Of a stretch of 64,000 nt of DNA, positions 53,576-64,000 are shown piece by piece. Below the pieces are notes generated by a model. The model was given only the letters and a program-made list of their open reading frames with translations. It had not been told where the DNA came from and ran no database searches. Where the stretch lies: assembly GCA_006386115.1 (NCBI GenBank), contig VFIW01000007.1, positions 530,693-594,692 on the forward strand, in the 5' to 3' direction. Positions within the stretch are counted from its first letter, which is position 1. The number at the start of each line of letters is the position of its first letter. A program made the translations under genes and the position numbers. The stretch is from Globisporangium splendens (Eukaryota > Oomycota > Peronosporomycetes > Pythiales > Pythiaceae).

Positions 53576-56500
53576 ATGACGGAGCCTCCTCCTGAACAGC
53601 CTCCTGATGGTGGCGGTACAAATTCCGCATGTTCTGGTTGGGATCCCCATCGTGTTGAAGAAATAAAAAGAGGTATGATGGGCCAGACACCGCCTCAGCC
53701 TGATGCTGCTCACCCAGAGAACAACACTCGGACTCATGCCGCGGTGCGTGAAGCGCGTCATCGTGCATGGGTTCAGCGATTGACCAAGATCGCTACACGT
53801 CCATGGAAGACTAAACCCGATGATGACCTACGGAAGATGGTGCCGGCCGAAGAAGAAGCGTTGAATGCCTGGATAATGGGTGCTCTCGTCTTAGATGCGC
53901 CTCCTGCATTCCTCGCTTGTACCCACACTTTCCTCCAACGCATGGCCTATGTCAAATTCTTTGAAGACTGCCTCGAAGGCACAGTCGTTGCTGTGGTCCC
54001 TCCGCGCATCTTGATACCTGAACACATCGCGGAAAAGACAATTCTTATGCAATTACTTGCATCCGAGCCAGCCGGCTCAGCAGGTTATAAGAATCTGTGC
54101 GAGTGGATTCAGAATGTCAAGCGTTTGTACTACACTGCGGCGACTCGGCGACTGACGTTCATTGTCAAGGAGCAGTCCATCGCAACGAAGTGGCATCGAC
54201 GGGAAATCAAACTTCGTAATGAAAAACTCGTTCTCCTGAGCACCGCCAAGCTCGAGGAAGAAGATGATCGATGTGACATTGACAATGTTATTCCCCACCA
54301 AGCTGATGTGCTACAATACCAAGTCCGTGTTGTAGCTCCTGGCTTAGGCAATGACATTGTCGGCCAACTGATAGCATTGAGCACCGAATGTGAAGTCGTG
54401 TCCATTGCGCGCGCGCCGCGAGCACGGGATGGCGCATACGACTCTAATTTCTGGGTCGTTATCTTCAACTCCGAGGAATGTCCCCCTCAGCTCAAAGATG
54501 CCACCCACATCTCTGCTAAAGGGTTCTCGATCTTCGTTCATCATCATCAGCGGTACAGCCGAATCCCTTGCTTTCAGTGCTTCGACCCCTCGCATCCAAA
54601 AAGCAAGTGTACTCGAGCTCCTGGAGATTGTCAGATGCAATTTCATCGCGACTTCGAACCAGAAATCAAGCAAGCAAAGGAAATGTCGAAATTTGAGCTG
54701 CAGCACATGTCTCTTGAAGTCCGACAAAAGTATAATGGCAATCTCTCCAATAGTTTGGGCAAAGTCATGGCCAACCTGAAGACCAAGGCAACTGAGAAAG
54801 CGCTGCTCTCTGAGATGCTCCAGCCTGCTGACTCGAACAGCAGCACCGGCTCTGCAGCAGTGGCAGCAGCGGCCAATTCTGCAACAGACGCTCAATCGGT
54901 TACGCCGTCGGAGGCAGAATGGTTCGATCCAGCCAACATCAAGAAACAGAAGGGGGCGATGAAATCCACGATTTCAACCTCAGCGACCACACCAGTGAAG
55001 AATTCACCGGCGTCGAAAGGGCAACCCCATCCAGCTTCTGACGCGGCATCAGCTGGTAGACGAGCGCCAAAAGGCGGAATCTTAAAGGCTGCTCCGAAGC
55101 TGACTTCTGTTTTCGGCACATCTCCTGGATCAGTAGCCAGCTCTGGTAGCTTTGGGACCGGGTCTCCAGAGACAAGTATCAAGGCTTCTAACGGTCAGAG
55201 CAACCGCAAGGCTCTCCAGGCTCGAAAGAAGCGCGAACTTGAACTTGAGGCCATTCTGGCTGGGAAGCTTTCTTCAGCTGATTCTGTGCTTGATGGGGTA
55301 CAAGCAAACTCCACTCAAGCGAAGCAAAAGGTTGCTATCGACGCCCGCTTAAGCGCTGCTCAGGCAACATTAGACATTGCTAAGGAGCATCTGTCCAAAG
55401 CGTCTTCCGCGCACACCGCAGCTGTTGCAGCGGCTGCGACTGCAAAACGCAAATTCCATGACGTTTCAGCCAAGGCGCACAGTTTGGCTCTCGATCGAGA
55501 CGAACACAAGGAGGCAGACACCAGTGGTCGTGATGAGGAATCTTCATCTGCGAATCGTGAAGCTGGACATTTCCAACGCCAGATTGAATTGCTTGATTTG
55601 CAGCAACGTGTGACAGCAAAAGAAGCAGCAGCTGCATCTCTGATCCTTCAGGAGGCCAAGAACGCCAAAAATCGAGCGAAAAGGCAACTTGATTTACTCA
55701 AAAAGCGAGCCAAAGCTAAGAATTTGGGTCCCAAGGATGGCGATCAGCATGCTGGGAGCAAGGCTTCTACGACAGCTGCTTCAGGATCATCTCCCGCGGA
55801 GAATACCGAAAGCCAAGGAGATCGAGACCTTGCTTATACGAAACTCAGGGAGTTTGTCAAAGCTCATGTCGTCCACGAGCACAGTCCTACTGCGCAGACT
55901 CAAGACGAGGAGCAATCAAGAACGAGCCAGCCCAGCTCGAAGTCATTTCCCTCAGCGTCTAGAGATGATGGATCGGCAAACCAGCAACCATCATCGGAGC
56001 CATCAGCTGATACCACCTCTGGGTACTCTGAAGATCCCTCGCACTTCGATGTCACGATGTCCTTGGCAGATTCCACGTCGATGGATTCCACGATGCACCT
56101 GCAAGATCTGACGGGAGGTGCTGTGACCCCGCCAAATGGTCAAGCCACTCTCACTCTGCCAGCAGAGGTGACTAAAGCCTTTCACCAGGAAATGCGCAGT
56201 CAAAATGGTACCGAGGACGCAGGCAACGGTGCTCCCTCGATGAACCAGCCAACTCCAGGTAGCGCTGACCAAGATACTGGACACATTGACTCTGCTGAAT
56301 CTCGAGATGCAGACCCAACGAGTGTCTTTGGCTCCGGGCCAGAAATCAATGCGGCGATGGGCAGTGGACTAGGTACAGGGTCGACGGATGACGAACATCG
56401 ATTCCAGGAACCGGAGCGAGAACCAGATTCCCACTCTCATACGTTAAATCGGCCACGGGCACGAAAGATCCCAGAACTTGCGTCCTCAGTTTTAAAAGCA

Positions 56501-57379
56501 GCGGCTTCAACGACACCAGGCCAATCCGAGGCCAGTCAAGAGTCAACCTTTGCCAACGACAGTGAAAGCGGCGAATTTGAGACGCCTCCTTCCTCACCGT
56601 CTCACTCTGTCCAGGACGATGGGCAAGTACGCAAGTCTCTAGTTGGACGATTGGTTGGATCGAAAGAGGAGCTCGAACAATTGACGGCTGCTGAACAAGC
56701 CCTTCGAAGACAGCATTTTCGTGCAAACAACAAAGCCATGCACGACTGGACCACGGCGACTCGACAAAATCGAAGATTCAGCTTGCCTTCAGTTGATCCA
56801 AGCGACGTATCCAAATTGACTGGATGGATTCCCAGTCACGTGGATGCTCTAAGTGCGCTCATTTGTGCACTGCCTTTTCCACTGGAGGTCTTGCGCATGT
56901 TCCCAGCGAAAAAGCTTCTTGATTTTGGGCACAGCATAAACAGTCAAGCTCAACGCGCATTAATCCGGCATCACTCAGCTGACGATGCAGTTAGCGCGCA
57001 AGTGCGAGCCTTTTGTAAGAAATGGGCATCGGCTGTTGACGCCTGTCCGCAAGGCTCCGCTCGTTGGTCCATGACTGACAACATCAAGCAGTGGAACAGA
57101 CTTGAAAAGCTAGATGACAGCCTATTGACCGCGACCGTCTCGCGACCCATCGACCCAGACAAATGGGCAATTCTCAATGTGATAAGTCTTCTACTGCCCA
57201 GCATGTTCCCCAAGCACGAAGCCGTTGGTCACGTTATGCCTGAAACCCGAGCTGAAGAATATTGGCGTTCGTCTTCTCTTCAATCAGCAGTTGATGCGAT
57301 TGTGGGCACGACGGCGTCATGGTCGCTATTGGCGCACCAGCATGAGCTGGAGGTCCAACAACGGCACAATCAGAACTAA
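53576..57379 (+). CDS. element B ORF1: Gag-like with zinc knuckle, 1267 aa
   Basis: One long intact frame. The N-terminal third is Gag-like and contains one CX2CX4HX4C knuckle (CFQCFDPSHPKSKC) near residue 345. The middle is low-complexity Ser/Ala-rich sequence with a coiled coil (SAAQATLDIAKEHLSKASSA ... LLDLQQRVTAKEAA) near 600-720. An Asp/Ser/Pro-rich region follows. The C-terminal 200 residues form a more ordered helical domain (FSLPSVDPSDVSKLTGWIPS). There is no OTU-like domain here. ORF2 begins in another frame overlapping or adjoining the 3' end. Confidence 0.8.
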   Translation: MTEPPPEQPPDGGGTNSACSGWDPHRVEEIKRGMMGQTPPQPDAAHPENNTRTHAAVREARHRAWVQRLTKIATRPWKTKPDDDLRKMVPAEEEALNAWIMGALVLDAPPAFLACTHTFLQRMAYVKFFEDCLEGTVVAVVPPRILIPEHIAEKTILMQLLASEPAGSAGYKNLCEWIQNVKRLYYTAATRRLTFIVKEQSIATKWHRREIKLRNEKLVLLSTAKLEEEDDRCDIDNVIPHQADVLQYQVRVVAPGLGNDIVGQLIALSTECEVVSIARAPRARDGAYDSNFWVVIFNSEECPPQLKDATHISAKGFSIFVHHHQRYSRIPCFQCFDPSHPKSKCTRAPGDCQMQFHRDFEPEIKQAKEMSKFELQHMSLEVRQKYNGNLSNSLGKVMANLKTKATEKALLSEMLQPADSNSSTGSAAVAAAANSATDAQSVTPSEAEWFDPANIKKQKGAMKSTISTSATTPVKNSPASKGQPHPASDAASAGRRAPKGGILKAAPKLTSVFGTSPGSVASSGSFGTGSPETSIKASNGQSNRKALQARKKRELELEAILAGKLSSADSVLDGVQANSTQAKQKVAIDARLSAAQATLDIAKEHLSKASSAHTAAVAAAATAKRKFHDVSAKAHSLALDRDEHKEADTSGRDEESSSANREAGHFQRQIELLDLQQRVTAKEAAAASLILQEAKNAKNRAKRQLDLLKKRAKAKNLGPKDGDQHAGSKASTTAASGSSPAENTESQGDRDLAYTKLREFVKAHVVHEHSPTAQTQDEEQSRTSQPSSKSFPSASRDDGSANQQPSSEPSADTTSGYSEDPSHFDVTMSLADSTSMDSTMHLQDLTGGAVTPPNGQATLTLPAEVTKAFHQEMRSQNGTEDAGNGAPSMNQPTPGSADQDTGHIDSAESRDADPTSVFGSGPEINAAMGSGLGTGSTDDEHRFQEPEREPDSHSHTLNRPRARKIPELASSVLKAAASTTPGQSEASQESTFANDSESGEFETPPSSPSHSVQDDGQVRKSLVGRLVGSKEELEQLTAAEQALRRQHFRANNKAMHDWTTATRQNRRFSLPSVDPSDVSKLTGWIPSHVDALSALICALPFPLEVLRMFPAKKLLDFGHSINSQAQRALIRHHSADDAVSAQVRAFCKKWASAVDACPQGSARWSMTDNIKQWNRLEKLDDSLLTATVSRPIDPDKWAILNVISLLLPSMFPKHEAVGHVMPETRAEEYWRSSSLQSAVDAIVGTTASWSLLAHQHELEVQQRHNQN

Positions 57380-58796
57380 AGGCACCCATGGTGCCTCAAC
57401 TCGCACTGCACTTGGTGGCAGTTCAGTGCGAGCAGGGGGAGATGGCTCAACTGTCTCTCCGACGGAAGTACAGCGTGGAATACAAGGCATATCAACGTAT
57501 TCCGGCGATGGACTACCGTTGCGACCATATCAACCCACAACCCAAGCTCGTCGTGACAACCACCGACCCAGAAGGCGCAGTGCGACAGTCAATGCTCGCC
57601 ATGAGCTAACTGTTGGATTCCACACACAGAATGTGATGGGGTTCTCCAAATCCGATGCCAATCTGAACGCGTGGTTTTCACATTTTCGACAGACTGATGA
57701 TTCGGGATCATTGGACATTGTCTTTCTCCAAGAAACGCACGTCCTGGAGACCGAAGTGGCATCAATGCAATCCAGATTCCGTCGAAGTTGGGGTTTTCAG
57801 GAACCATCAGAAGAGTCGGATCCCAGACTCCCTCTTTGGTCAGCTTCCACCGAGCGCAAAGGAGGAGTGGCGATCTTGTTGAATCCCTATTCGTGCATAC
57901 CTACACTGGCTCCATATAAACAGGATCAGTGGAATGCGCACTGGATGGCAGCTACGGTGACGTTGCGTGGTGAAACGGTGTTACTTCTCAACATCTACGC
58001 TCCTTCTACCGTATTTGCAATGGAAGCTTTCTACAGAGCACTATCAGGTCTCCTCTCGTCACATGATGGACCCATTCTGTGCGGTGGAGACTTTAATTGC
58101 ACTCTCAACCAGATGGCAGACAGGTCTCACAACAGCCACAACAAAGTGCACGATTCCAGGGAATTGAAGAAACTGCTCCAGAAATTGAATCTTGTTGATA
58201 CCCTCGAGGATGATGCTCTTCGCGCCACGGACACACGAGACGTCAAAGCATTCCATCGGCAGCATCACACCTACTACTATACACTGCCTTCAGGCGACAG
58301 TGCCAGCAGTAGGCTCGACCGGTGGTACTGCAGCAATGACCATCTCGACTGGGTTCGCAGCGTCTACCAAAGCGTAGCTGGTCCATTCTTCGACCACAAT
58401 GGAGTCACGATCCGGGTAGCTGCTCCTGACAAGGTGATCCAAAGCAAGAAACCTCGAGTTGTCTATCCACTTCCGAAGAATGCAGCGGCGCATGCGGCGA
58501 GTATTGGAAAAGATTTCTTCGAAAAAGCCCATGATCAACTTGATGAATTACGTGGACGTTACTCTTCGCCTCGTGATTATGCTCTGGCCACAGCAAATTG
58601 GTGGGATGAAGCCAAGATCGCGCTCAGGATCAGGTACCTTGAAGCTAAAAAATCGTACTTCGCCAGATTGAATCAAGGATACAAGAAGAAAATCCAGAGG
58701 TTGCAGCGACGCCTCTCAGGATCAGAAGAGCAGATGCTCGATCACTCTGGTGGAGCGGTGAGTGATCATAACGTGGAGTTGTCGCAAGAGTTTCTT
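57380..58796 (+). pseudogene. element B ORF2, endonuclease part
   Basis: Apurinic-type endonuclease with HTQNVMGFS, IVFLQETHVLE, LLNIYAPSTV, CGGDFNCTLNQ, SSRLDRWYCS and FFDHNGV in order. The frame is open back to 57225, overlapping ORF1, with no clear ATG after the ORF1 stop, so re-initiation or frameshifting may start it. The frame is cut at 58796 by element C and resumes in the same frame at 61353. Confidence 0.8.
58782..58796. repeat. 15-bp target-site duplication, left copy
   Basis: TCGCAAGAGTTTCTT occurs here and at 61353-61367 and flanks element C. Confidence 0.85.
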
Positions 58797-61352
58797 TATC
58801 TTTATAAGGTGAGGTATATTTAGGTTCATCGCCGTGACCTACAATATCCATTCTCCTAACTAATCTTCATTACGAATTTCATCTAGGAGTGTAAATGTGT
58901 CTACAGCGCGGATTGCACTAGATCACTTCTGAATGTTAAATAATCTCTGACCAGGATGGCATGTTCTCTTGGTCCTATGTGAGGCTGCCTTGTGTTGTCC
59001 AATGACCTTGGGTCTTCCGAACTTCGCATAAGCCAATGCATGACGTCGTTGTCAAGATCCTGGGTGAGATTGTTGAAAGCAGCTCGATGGGTTGGGAAGT
59101 GAACCTGCGTTGAGGTTCTGGTGTCCATGGCTAGGTTGGCGACTGAGTCCGCCATCTTGTTGAAGGCACGGTAGTGATGGTACCATCCTCGGATGTCGAT
59201 GCAATCCGCGAGTCGTCGACTTGTCTGGTATAAACGTGCCAATCGGTGCTGTCGAGGGGACCGATGCATTCGCTGTTGGGAGATAATCAGTGCACTGTCT
59301 CCAATCACGTACAACGGTTCGAAGTGACGCGTTGGGCTTCTCGGAGTCCGTGTATGAGACCCCAGTACTCGGCAAAGTTGTTGGTCGTGTCCTTCCTGCT
59401 ATAAGCCATGCTCGCGGCCCAAATTAAACTGGCTGTGTGCGAGTCCTTGTGGACACGCACAATATGGATCCAGTCCCTCCTGGTCCTGGATTGCCGCGTG
59501 ATCCACCATCGAAACAACAACAGGTAAACGCCGCGAGTATCACTTGGAGTCAAGGGGATGGCGTCGGTTTGGCTGAGAAAGCAGTCGACATATGCCTTGA
59601 GAACTTGCTGCAACCGTGTGACCGTCCGAGTCTCCGCTTGCGCTTCAGCGAGTCGTGTGAGGTTTCGCATTCCTGCCTCTAATCTGGTCATCATGATCGC
59701 CATCTCAGCAGTCGATTCGATTGGATCCGAATCCATGCGTCGCAGATGCGCACACCAAATGGCTTGTATGAGCGACGCGCTATATATCGCCACAGCATGT
59801 GTGCGACGGAATAGAGGTGATCTTGGAGATGTTCATTGGAGAACTTGTGTCCGATAATGTGTCTCTTGATCGTGGTCCATGCATGCCTTGGAGTATCTGG
59901 TAGATTCCAGACTGAAGATCCAGATTGCGGGGGTCGTGACCAGGAGTGATTCCGATCTTCGTCCATAGCGCATAAAAGTAGTTCCACACGAGTTTGGCTT
60001 TCGGACACTCCCAGAATAGATGTTGAACAGAAGATTGGAACAACTTGGGAGCATTCGGGATTCGAGCAGGACAGATCAGCTTTCTCATATTCCACATGGA
60101 GAGTCGGTTGGCTTTCAGCCGGAGAAGAGTCTGAGCCGTATAACTGTAATCCCTGGGATGTTGTGTAATTCGCTCCATGGGATTAATTGCAGTCCTGCCA
60201 CAGAGATCCTGCTGTATGGACAGCTTTGTTGACTGCTGCATCTCGAGTATCTTTGCAAATTTGTGTCCTCGTTGCTGCAACTTGTTGCCGATAGAAAGAT
60301 CTGGTCGTATTGTATCGTCCGTTGCCACCCCATAGTTGCACGATTCTTGTGAAACGGGATGTGCATGGAACGACACCTTCTGCCCGTTCAAGTCTCTTGT
60401 TGCCATGATGTCACAGTCCATTGCGGAGTGAACTGTATGTGTAGCTTTGACTAGGTCGTCTCGACGTGGGTCAGAGTTGCTTCACTGGGTGTGAGATGCC
60501 ATTCGTGGTGTAATGACGTTGCCCGTTTGTACAGCCGAAGCACATTTGTTTGCTGTGGTCGATACAGAAGCTGTGGGGAAGTTGGATCCAACGTAGCACA
60601 TAACCGCTCGAGCGCTCGAATAGACGGCCGGGAGAATCCGAGATTCCACATGTTGGGATGAAGTGAGCACTCTGGGCTTATCACTCCCATCGAAGTATGT
60701 CACCCAGTTGTGCTGTTCCAACTGATAATGATGTGTGAGCAAGCTTGTAAGGGGAGCCGTTGGAATCAAGAAGCCACCCATCTGCAGTCGAGGTCATGTA
60801 TGGCAGCCATTCTGCACAGAATGTCCCAGTAGCTTTCGCCCTTCAGCGATGATACCTGGAAGCCTGTCAGACATTTTAGAGCTGAGGTCGATCTGGAACA
60901 CATCGCCGTCCCATTGAGTCTGCACAATTGTCGACTTGAAGTGCTCGTAACACCAACGTACATTGTCACGTTCTCTGTGCTCATACGGTCGAGAATGGAG
61001 CGACGCACATAATGCTGCGCCAGTTGTCCACATGTTATCACGAAGCTGGAGTGGCCGCCTTGGAATTGCATCGAGCGGCGTGATGTACGTCGAAGAAGCC
61101 CTTGTGTTGTGCAGCAAGATTTCCCCGATGACCTGATCGATGTGAGAGGTAGTGATTGCCCATTTGGAGACTGCTGTGGCACTCATCGTCATCAGCTCAG
61201 TTCTGATGTTGGGTACTGACAAGCCTCCATTCATTTTTTTGAGCTCAGCTTGTTCTTCCTTCATCCACGGTTTCGCAGGCTTGCCATTCCTTGAGCCCCA
61301 GACAAATTGTTTCACTAGGTCGTGTAGCTGATTGACAATAGCCGCAGAGGGC
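58797..61352 (-). mobile_element. element C: 5'-truncated reversed copy of the element B family
   Basis: Read on the minus strand it starts inside the RT C-terminal region ([20 protein letters not shown]), passes through the RNase H region and ends with the family 3' UTR (CACATTTACACTCC ... CACCTTATAAAG). Coding is broken into several frames (about 61352-60794, 60781-60482, 60421-59780, 59793-59305 and 59314-58901). It is flanked by a 15-bp duplication of element B sequence, so it jumped into a sister copy. It provides the only complete 3' end of this family in the window. Confidence 0.88.
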
Positions 61353-61367
61353 TCGCAAGAGTTTCTT
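61353..61367. repeat. 15-bp target-site duplication, right copy
   Basis: Right copy of the duplication flanking element C. Confidence 0.85.
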
Positions 61368-62849
61368 ACCACCGCCACGAGTATTCGTCGTGCCATTGCA
61401 GAATGCAAATCGAAGTGGCAGGCTTCGAAACGGGACCGCATTTTTCGGGAGCACATGCATCATGAACGAAAAACGAGCAAATCCTTCTACAAGCGTATCT
61501 CAACCAAGTTCCTTGACAACACTATCTTCACACTCGGTGGCACAGCGACTTACGGACCCATGCGTTCACGAGAACTTGCTGACGACATGGGAGAAGGATG
61601 GAAATCAATCATGCAACAGACACCCACTCTGCAAACTGACATCGATCAAATCCTTGATCCAGGAACAGCTATTCCTCCGTCGGACAGATTAGGCTTCCTG
61701 CTCAAACCGATCAATTCGAGTGAGATTAAACAGGCTGTGAAGAAATGCAAGAGAGGCAAAGCTCACGGTCCTGACGAACTCGGCAACGACTGGTACAGAG
61801 ACCACTGTGACGAGATTACCGGCCTATTCGAGCGACTTTTCAACTTGTGGATACCCGAATGCGTTCTACCAAGTTCGTTCAGTGAAGCTCATATTCACTG
61901 CATAAAAAAGTCCGTCTCTGCTGCATCGCCGCTGGACTACAGGCCAATTGCACTCCTCAACTCTGATTACAAAATATTCACACGGATATTTGCAACAAGA
62001 TTACGAACTGTGCTCCCTTGGCTTATCCATCACATGCAAGCTGGTTTCGTTCCAGGGCGAGCAATCCCGACTACGATCGATGTGCTATTGGCTGCACAAC
62101 AGCGGGCCACGAGCGACCCCGCCATGTCCAGAGCGATCGCGTTGCTCCTTGATTTTGCTAAAGCCTATGATTCAATCGATCGCAGCTTTCTGGCACAAGC
62201 GCTCCAGCATCTTGGGTTCCCATTGAAGTTTGTACACTTAGTGAAGGGTTACACTCTCAAACCACTTACAAGTTCATTGTCAACGGTTTCCTGTCGAGAA
62301 AGTACAACGTAACATCCGGGATTCGTCAAGGATGTCCGCTGGCCCCTCTTCTCTTCATCTTGGCGTTAGAGGTTCTTTATCGGAAAATCGAAGAGAGTGG
62401 CGAAATACACGGCGTTGAACTCCAGGCAGCAGGATGCGCAACTGAGGTCAGACTTGGAGGATACGCAGACGACACGACCATTTATCTTAGCGATCCCAAT
62501 GATATTAATGCCGTGTTTGCAATCCTGGACAAATATGGAGCAGCTTCTGGGCTTCGAGTCAATCGGCACAAATCTGCAGTATTACCGCTGAACAAGGAAT
62601 ACAGCTCTACCGAAGTGTCAGTCAGTGACATTCATGTGCTACAACGTGAGGAACATTGCCGCTACCTCGGCATCCAAGTCGGACAAACGTCTTCGAATGC
62701 AAGTAACTGGTCCAAGTGCATCCAAGCCTTACGTGTCAGACTTCGACTTGCGCGTCTCAAAACTCACTCTGTCGCCCAGCGCGCAGCAATTGCCAGTGCC
62801 GCCATCATACCCAAAGTGCTTTACGTGGCCAGGCACTCCTGGCCCTCTA

Positions 62850-64000
62850 CGGCTATTGTCAATCAGCTACACGACCTAGTGAAACAATTTGTCTGGGGCT
62901 CACGGAATGGTAAGCCTGCGAAACCGTGGATGAAGGAAGAACAAGCTGAACTCAAAAAATGAATGGAGGCTTGTCAGTACCCAACATCAGAACTGAGCTG
63001 ATGACGATGAGTGCCGCAGCAGTCTCCAAATGGGCAATCACTACCTCTCACATCGATCAGGTCATCGGGGAAATCTTGCTGCACAACACAAGGGCTTCTT
63101 CGACGTACATCACGCCGCTCGATGCAATTCCAAGGCGGCCACTCCAGCTTCGTGATAACATGTGGACAACTGGCGCAGCATTATGTGCGTCGCTCCATTC
63201 TCGACCCTACGAGCCCAGAGAACGTGACAATGTACGTTGGTGTTACGAGCACTTCAAGTCGACAATTGTGCAGACTCAATGGGACGGCGATGTGTTCCAG
63301 ATCGACCTCAGCTCTAAAATGTCTGACAGGCTTCCAGGTATCATCGCTGAAGGACGAAAGCTACGTGGGACATTCTGTGCAGAATGGCTGCCATACATGA
63401 CCTCGACTGCAGATGGGTGGCTTCTTGATTCCAACGGCTCCCCTTACAAGCTTGCTCACACATCATTATCAGTTGGAACAGCACAACTGGGCGACATACT
63501 TCGATGGGAGTGGATAAGACCAGGAGTGCTCAACTTCATCCCAACATGTGGAATCTCCGGATTCTCCCGGCCGTCTATTCGAGCGCTCGAGCGGTTATGT
63601 GCTATGTTGGTATCCAACTTCCCACAGCTTCTGTATCGACCACAGCAAGCAAATGTGCTTCGGCTGTACAACGGGCAACGTCATTATAACCACGAATGGC
63701 ATCTGCACACCAGCGAAGCAACTCTGACCCACGTCGACACGACCCTAGTCAAAGCTACGCATACAGTTCACTCCGCAATGGACTGTGACATCATGGCAAC
63801 AAGAGACTTGAACGGGCAGAAGGTGTCGTTCCATGCACATCCGTTCACAAGAATCGTGCAACTATGGGGTGGCAACGGACGATACAATACGACCAGATCT
63901 TTCTATCGGCAACAAGTTGCAGCAACGAGTAAGATACTCGAGAACTGCAGCGAGACCAGATCTTTCTATCGGCAACAAGTTGCAGCGAGGACACAAATTG
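62850..64000. repeat. right arm of a large inverted repeat with element C
   Basis: This part of element B is a near copy, in opposite orientation, of about 61350-60230 in element C. The arms are separated by about 1.5 kb and exceed 1.1 kb each. They arise from the self-insertion. Confidence 0.8.

Larger units (their letters stand above)
53576..64000 (+). mobile_element. element B: non-LTR retrotransposon, split by element C, runs off the window
   Basis: ORF1 (53576-57379), ORF2 endonuclease part (to 58796), then element C, then ORF2 RT part from 61353 and the RNase H region to beyond 64000. It is a different family from element A (different ORF1, YADD instead of FVDD). It carries frameshifts and is inactive. 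Confidence 0.85.
61353..64000 (+). pseudogene. element B ORF2, reverse transcriptase to RNase H region, frameshifted
   Basis: RT motifs in order: [59 protein letters not shown], then a frameshift near 62255, [14 protein letters not shown], and YADDTTIY near 62465. A second frameshift at the A-tract near 62955 (six A here, seven in element C) ends the frame at 62962. Beyond it the sequence matches element C, reversed, and stays broken. The RNase H domain itself would lie beyond the window. Confidence 0.82.

Noticed and set aside
58901..59314. Functional RNase H gene on the minus strand
   Set aside because: Part of the broken element C, with coding split over several frames.

Overview
The window looks like nuclear DNA of an oomycete, most likely a Peronosporales species. 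The evidence is a compact, intron-poor protist gene layout with short GT-AG introns (about 35-230 nt), GC-rich codon use, paired secreted GH53 galactanases, a Crinkler (CRN) type effector N-terminus, and oomycete-like non-LTR retrotransposons. The species is an inference.

Region 1 (1-20970) is a dense housekeeping block on both strands: KDSR, an unrecognised 213-aa protein, GEMIN2, CCT8, a four-finger C2H2 protein, the spliceosomal helicase DHX8/PRP22, maspardin (SPG21), the ribosome-biogenesis helicase DDX31/DBP7, an OB-fold + CCCH + methyltransferase-like fusion, a beta-propeller-like protein and a RasGAP-domain protein. I rebuilt the introns by hand from splice signals and, where possible, from conserved protein sequence. 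Genes are often convergent or divergent with gaps of 100-500 nt.

Region 2 (20970-33160) is looser. It has a gene-poor stretch of about 3.3 kb, then PIGX and a GH53 galactanase facing each other. Next comes a second GH53 gene, with broken remnants of PIGX before and after it. This pattern suggests a tandem block duplication of a PIGX-GH53 pair, with only GH53 kept intact in the second copy. An unrecognised 411-aa protein follows.

Region 3 (33160-64000) is the unusual part. A long two-module EML-type (HELP/WD40) microtubule-associated protein gene on the minus strand carries three stops and three frameshifts. It is cut at about 36785 by foreign DNA. From there to at least 44157 there is a compact, intronless cluster on both strands that looks like a giant virus (NCLDV) fragment: a TBP-like protein, a capping-triphosphatase-like protein, a truncated AlkB-like oxygenase, RNase H, an RPB5-like polymerase subunit, membrane proteins and unknowns. 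A CRN-type effector with a PD-(D/E)XK-like nuclease domain sits inside this cluster. The block is interrupted by a 432-bp element with perfect 76-bp inverted ends, and by a 9.3-kb non-LTR retrotransposon (element A) flanked by a 17-bp target-site duplication. Element A carries an OTU-protease-like domain. A second non-LTR retrotransposon (element B) follows and runs past the window end. It contains a reversed, 5'-truncated copy of its own family (element C) flanked by a 15-bp duplication. The inferred order is: virus DNA into EML, decay of EML, then retrotransposon nesting.
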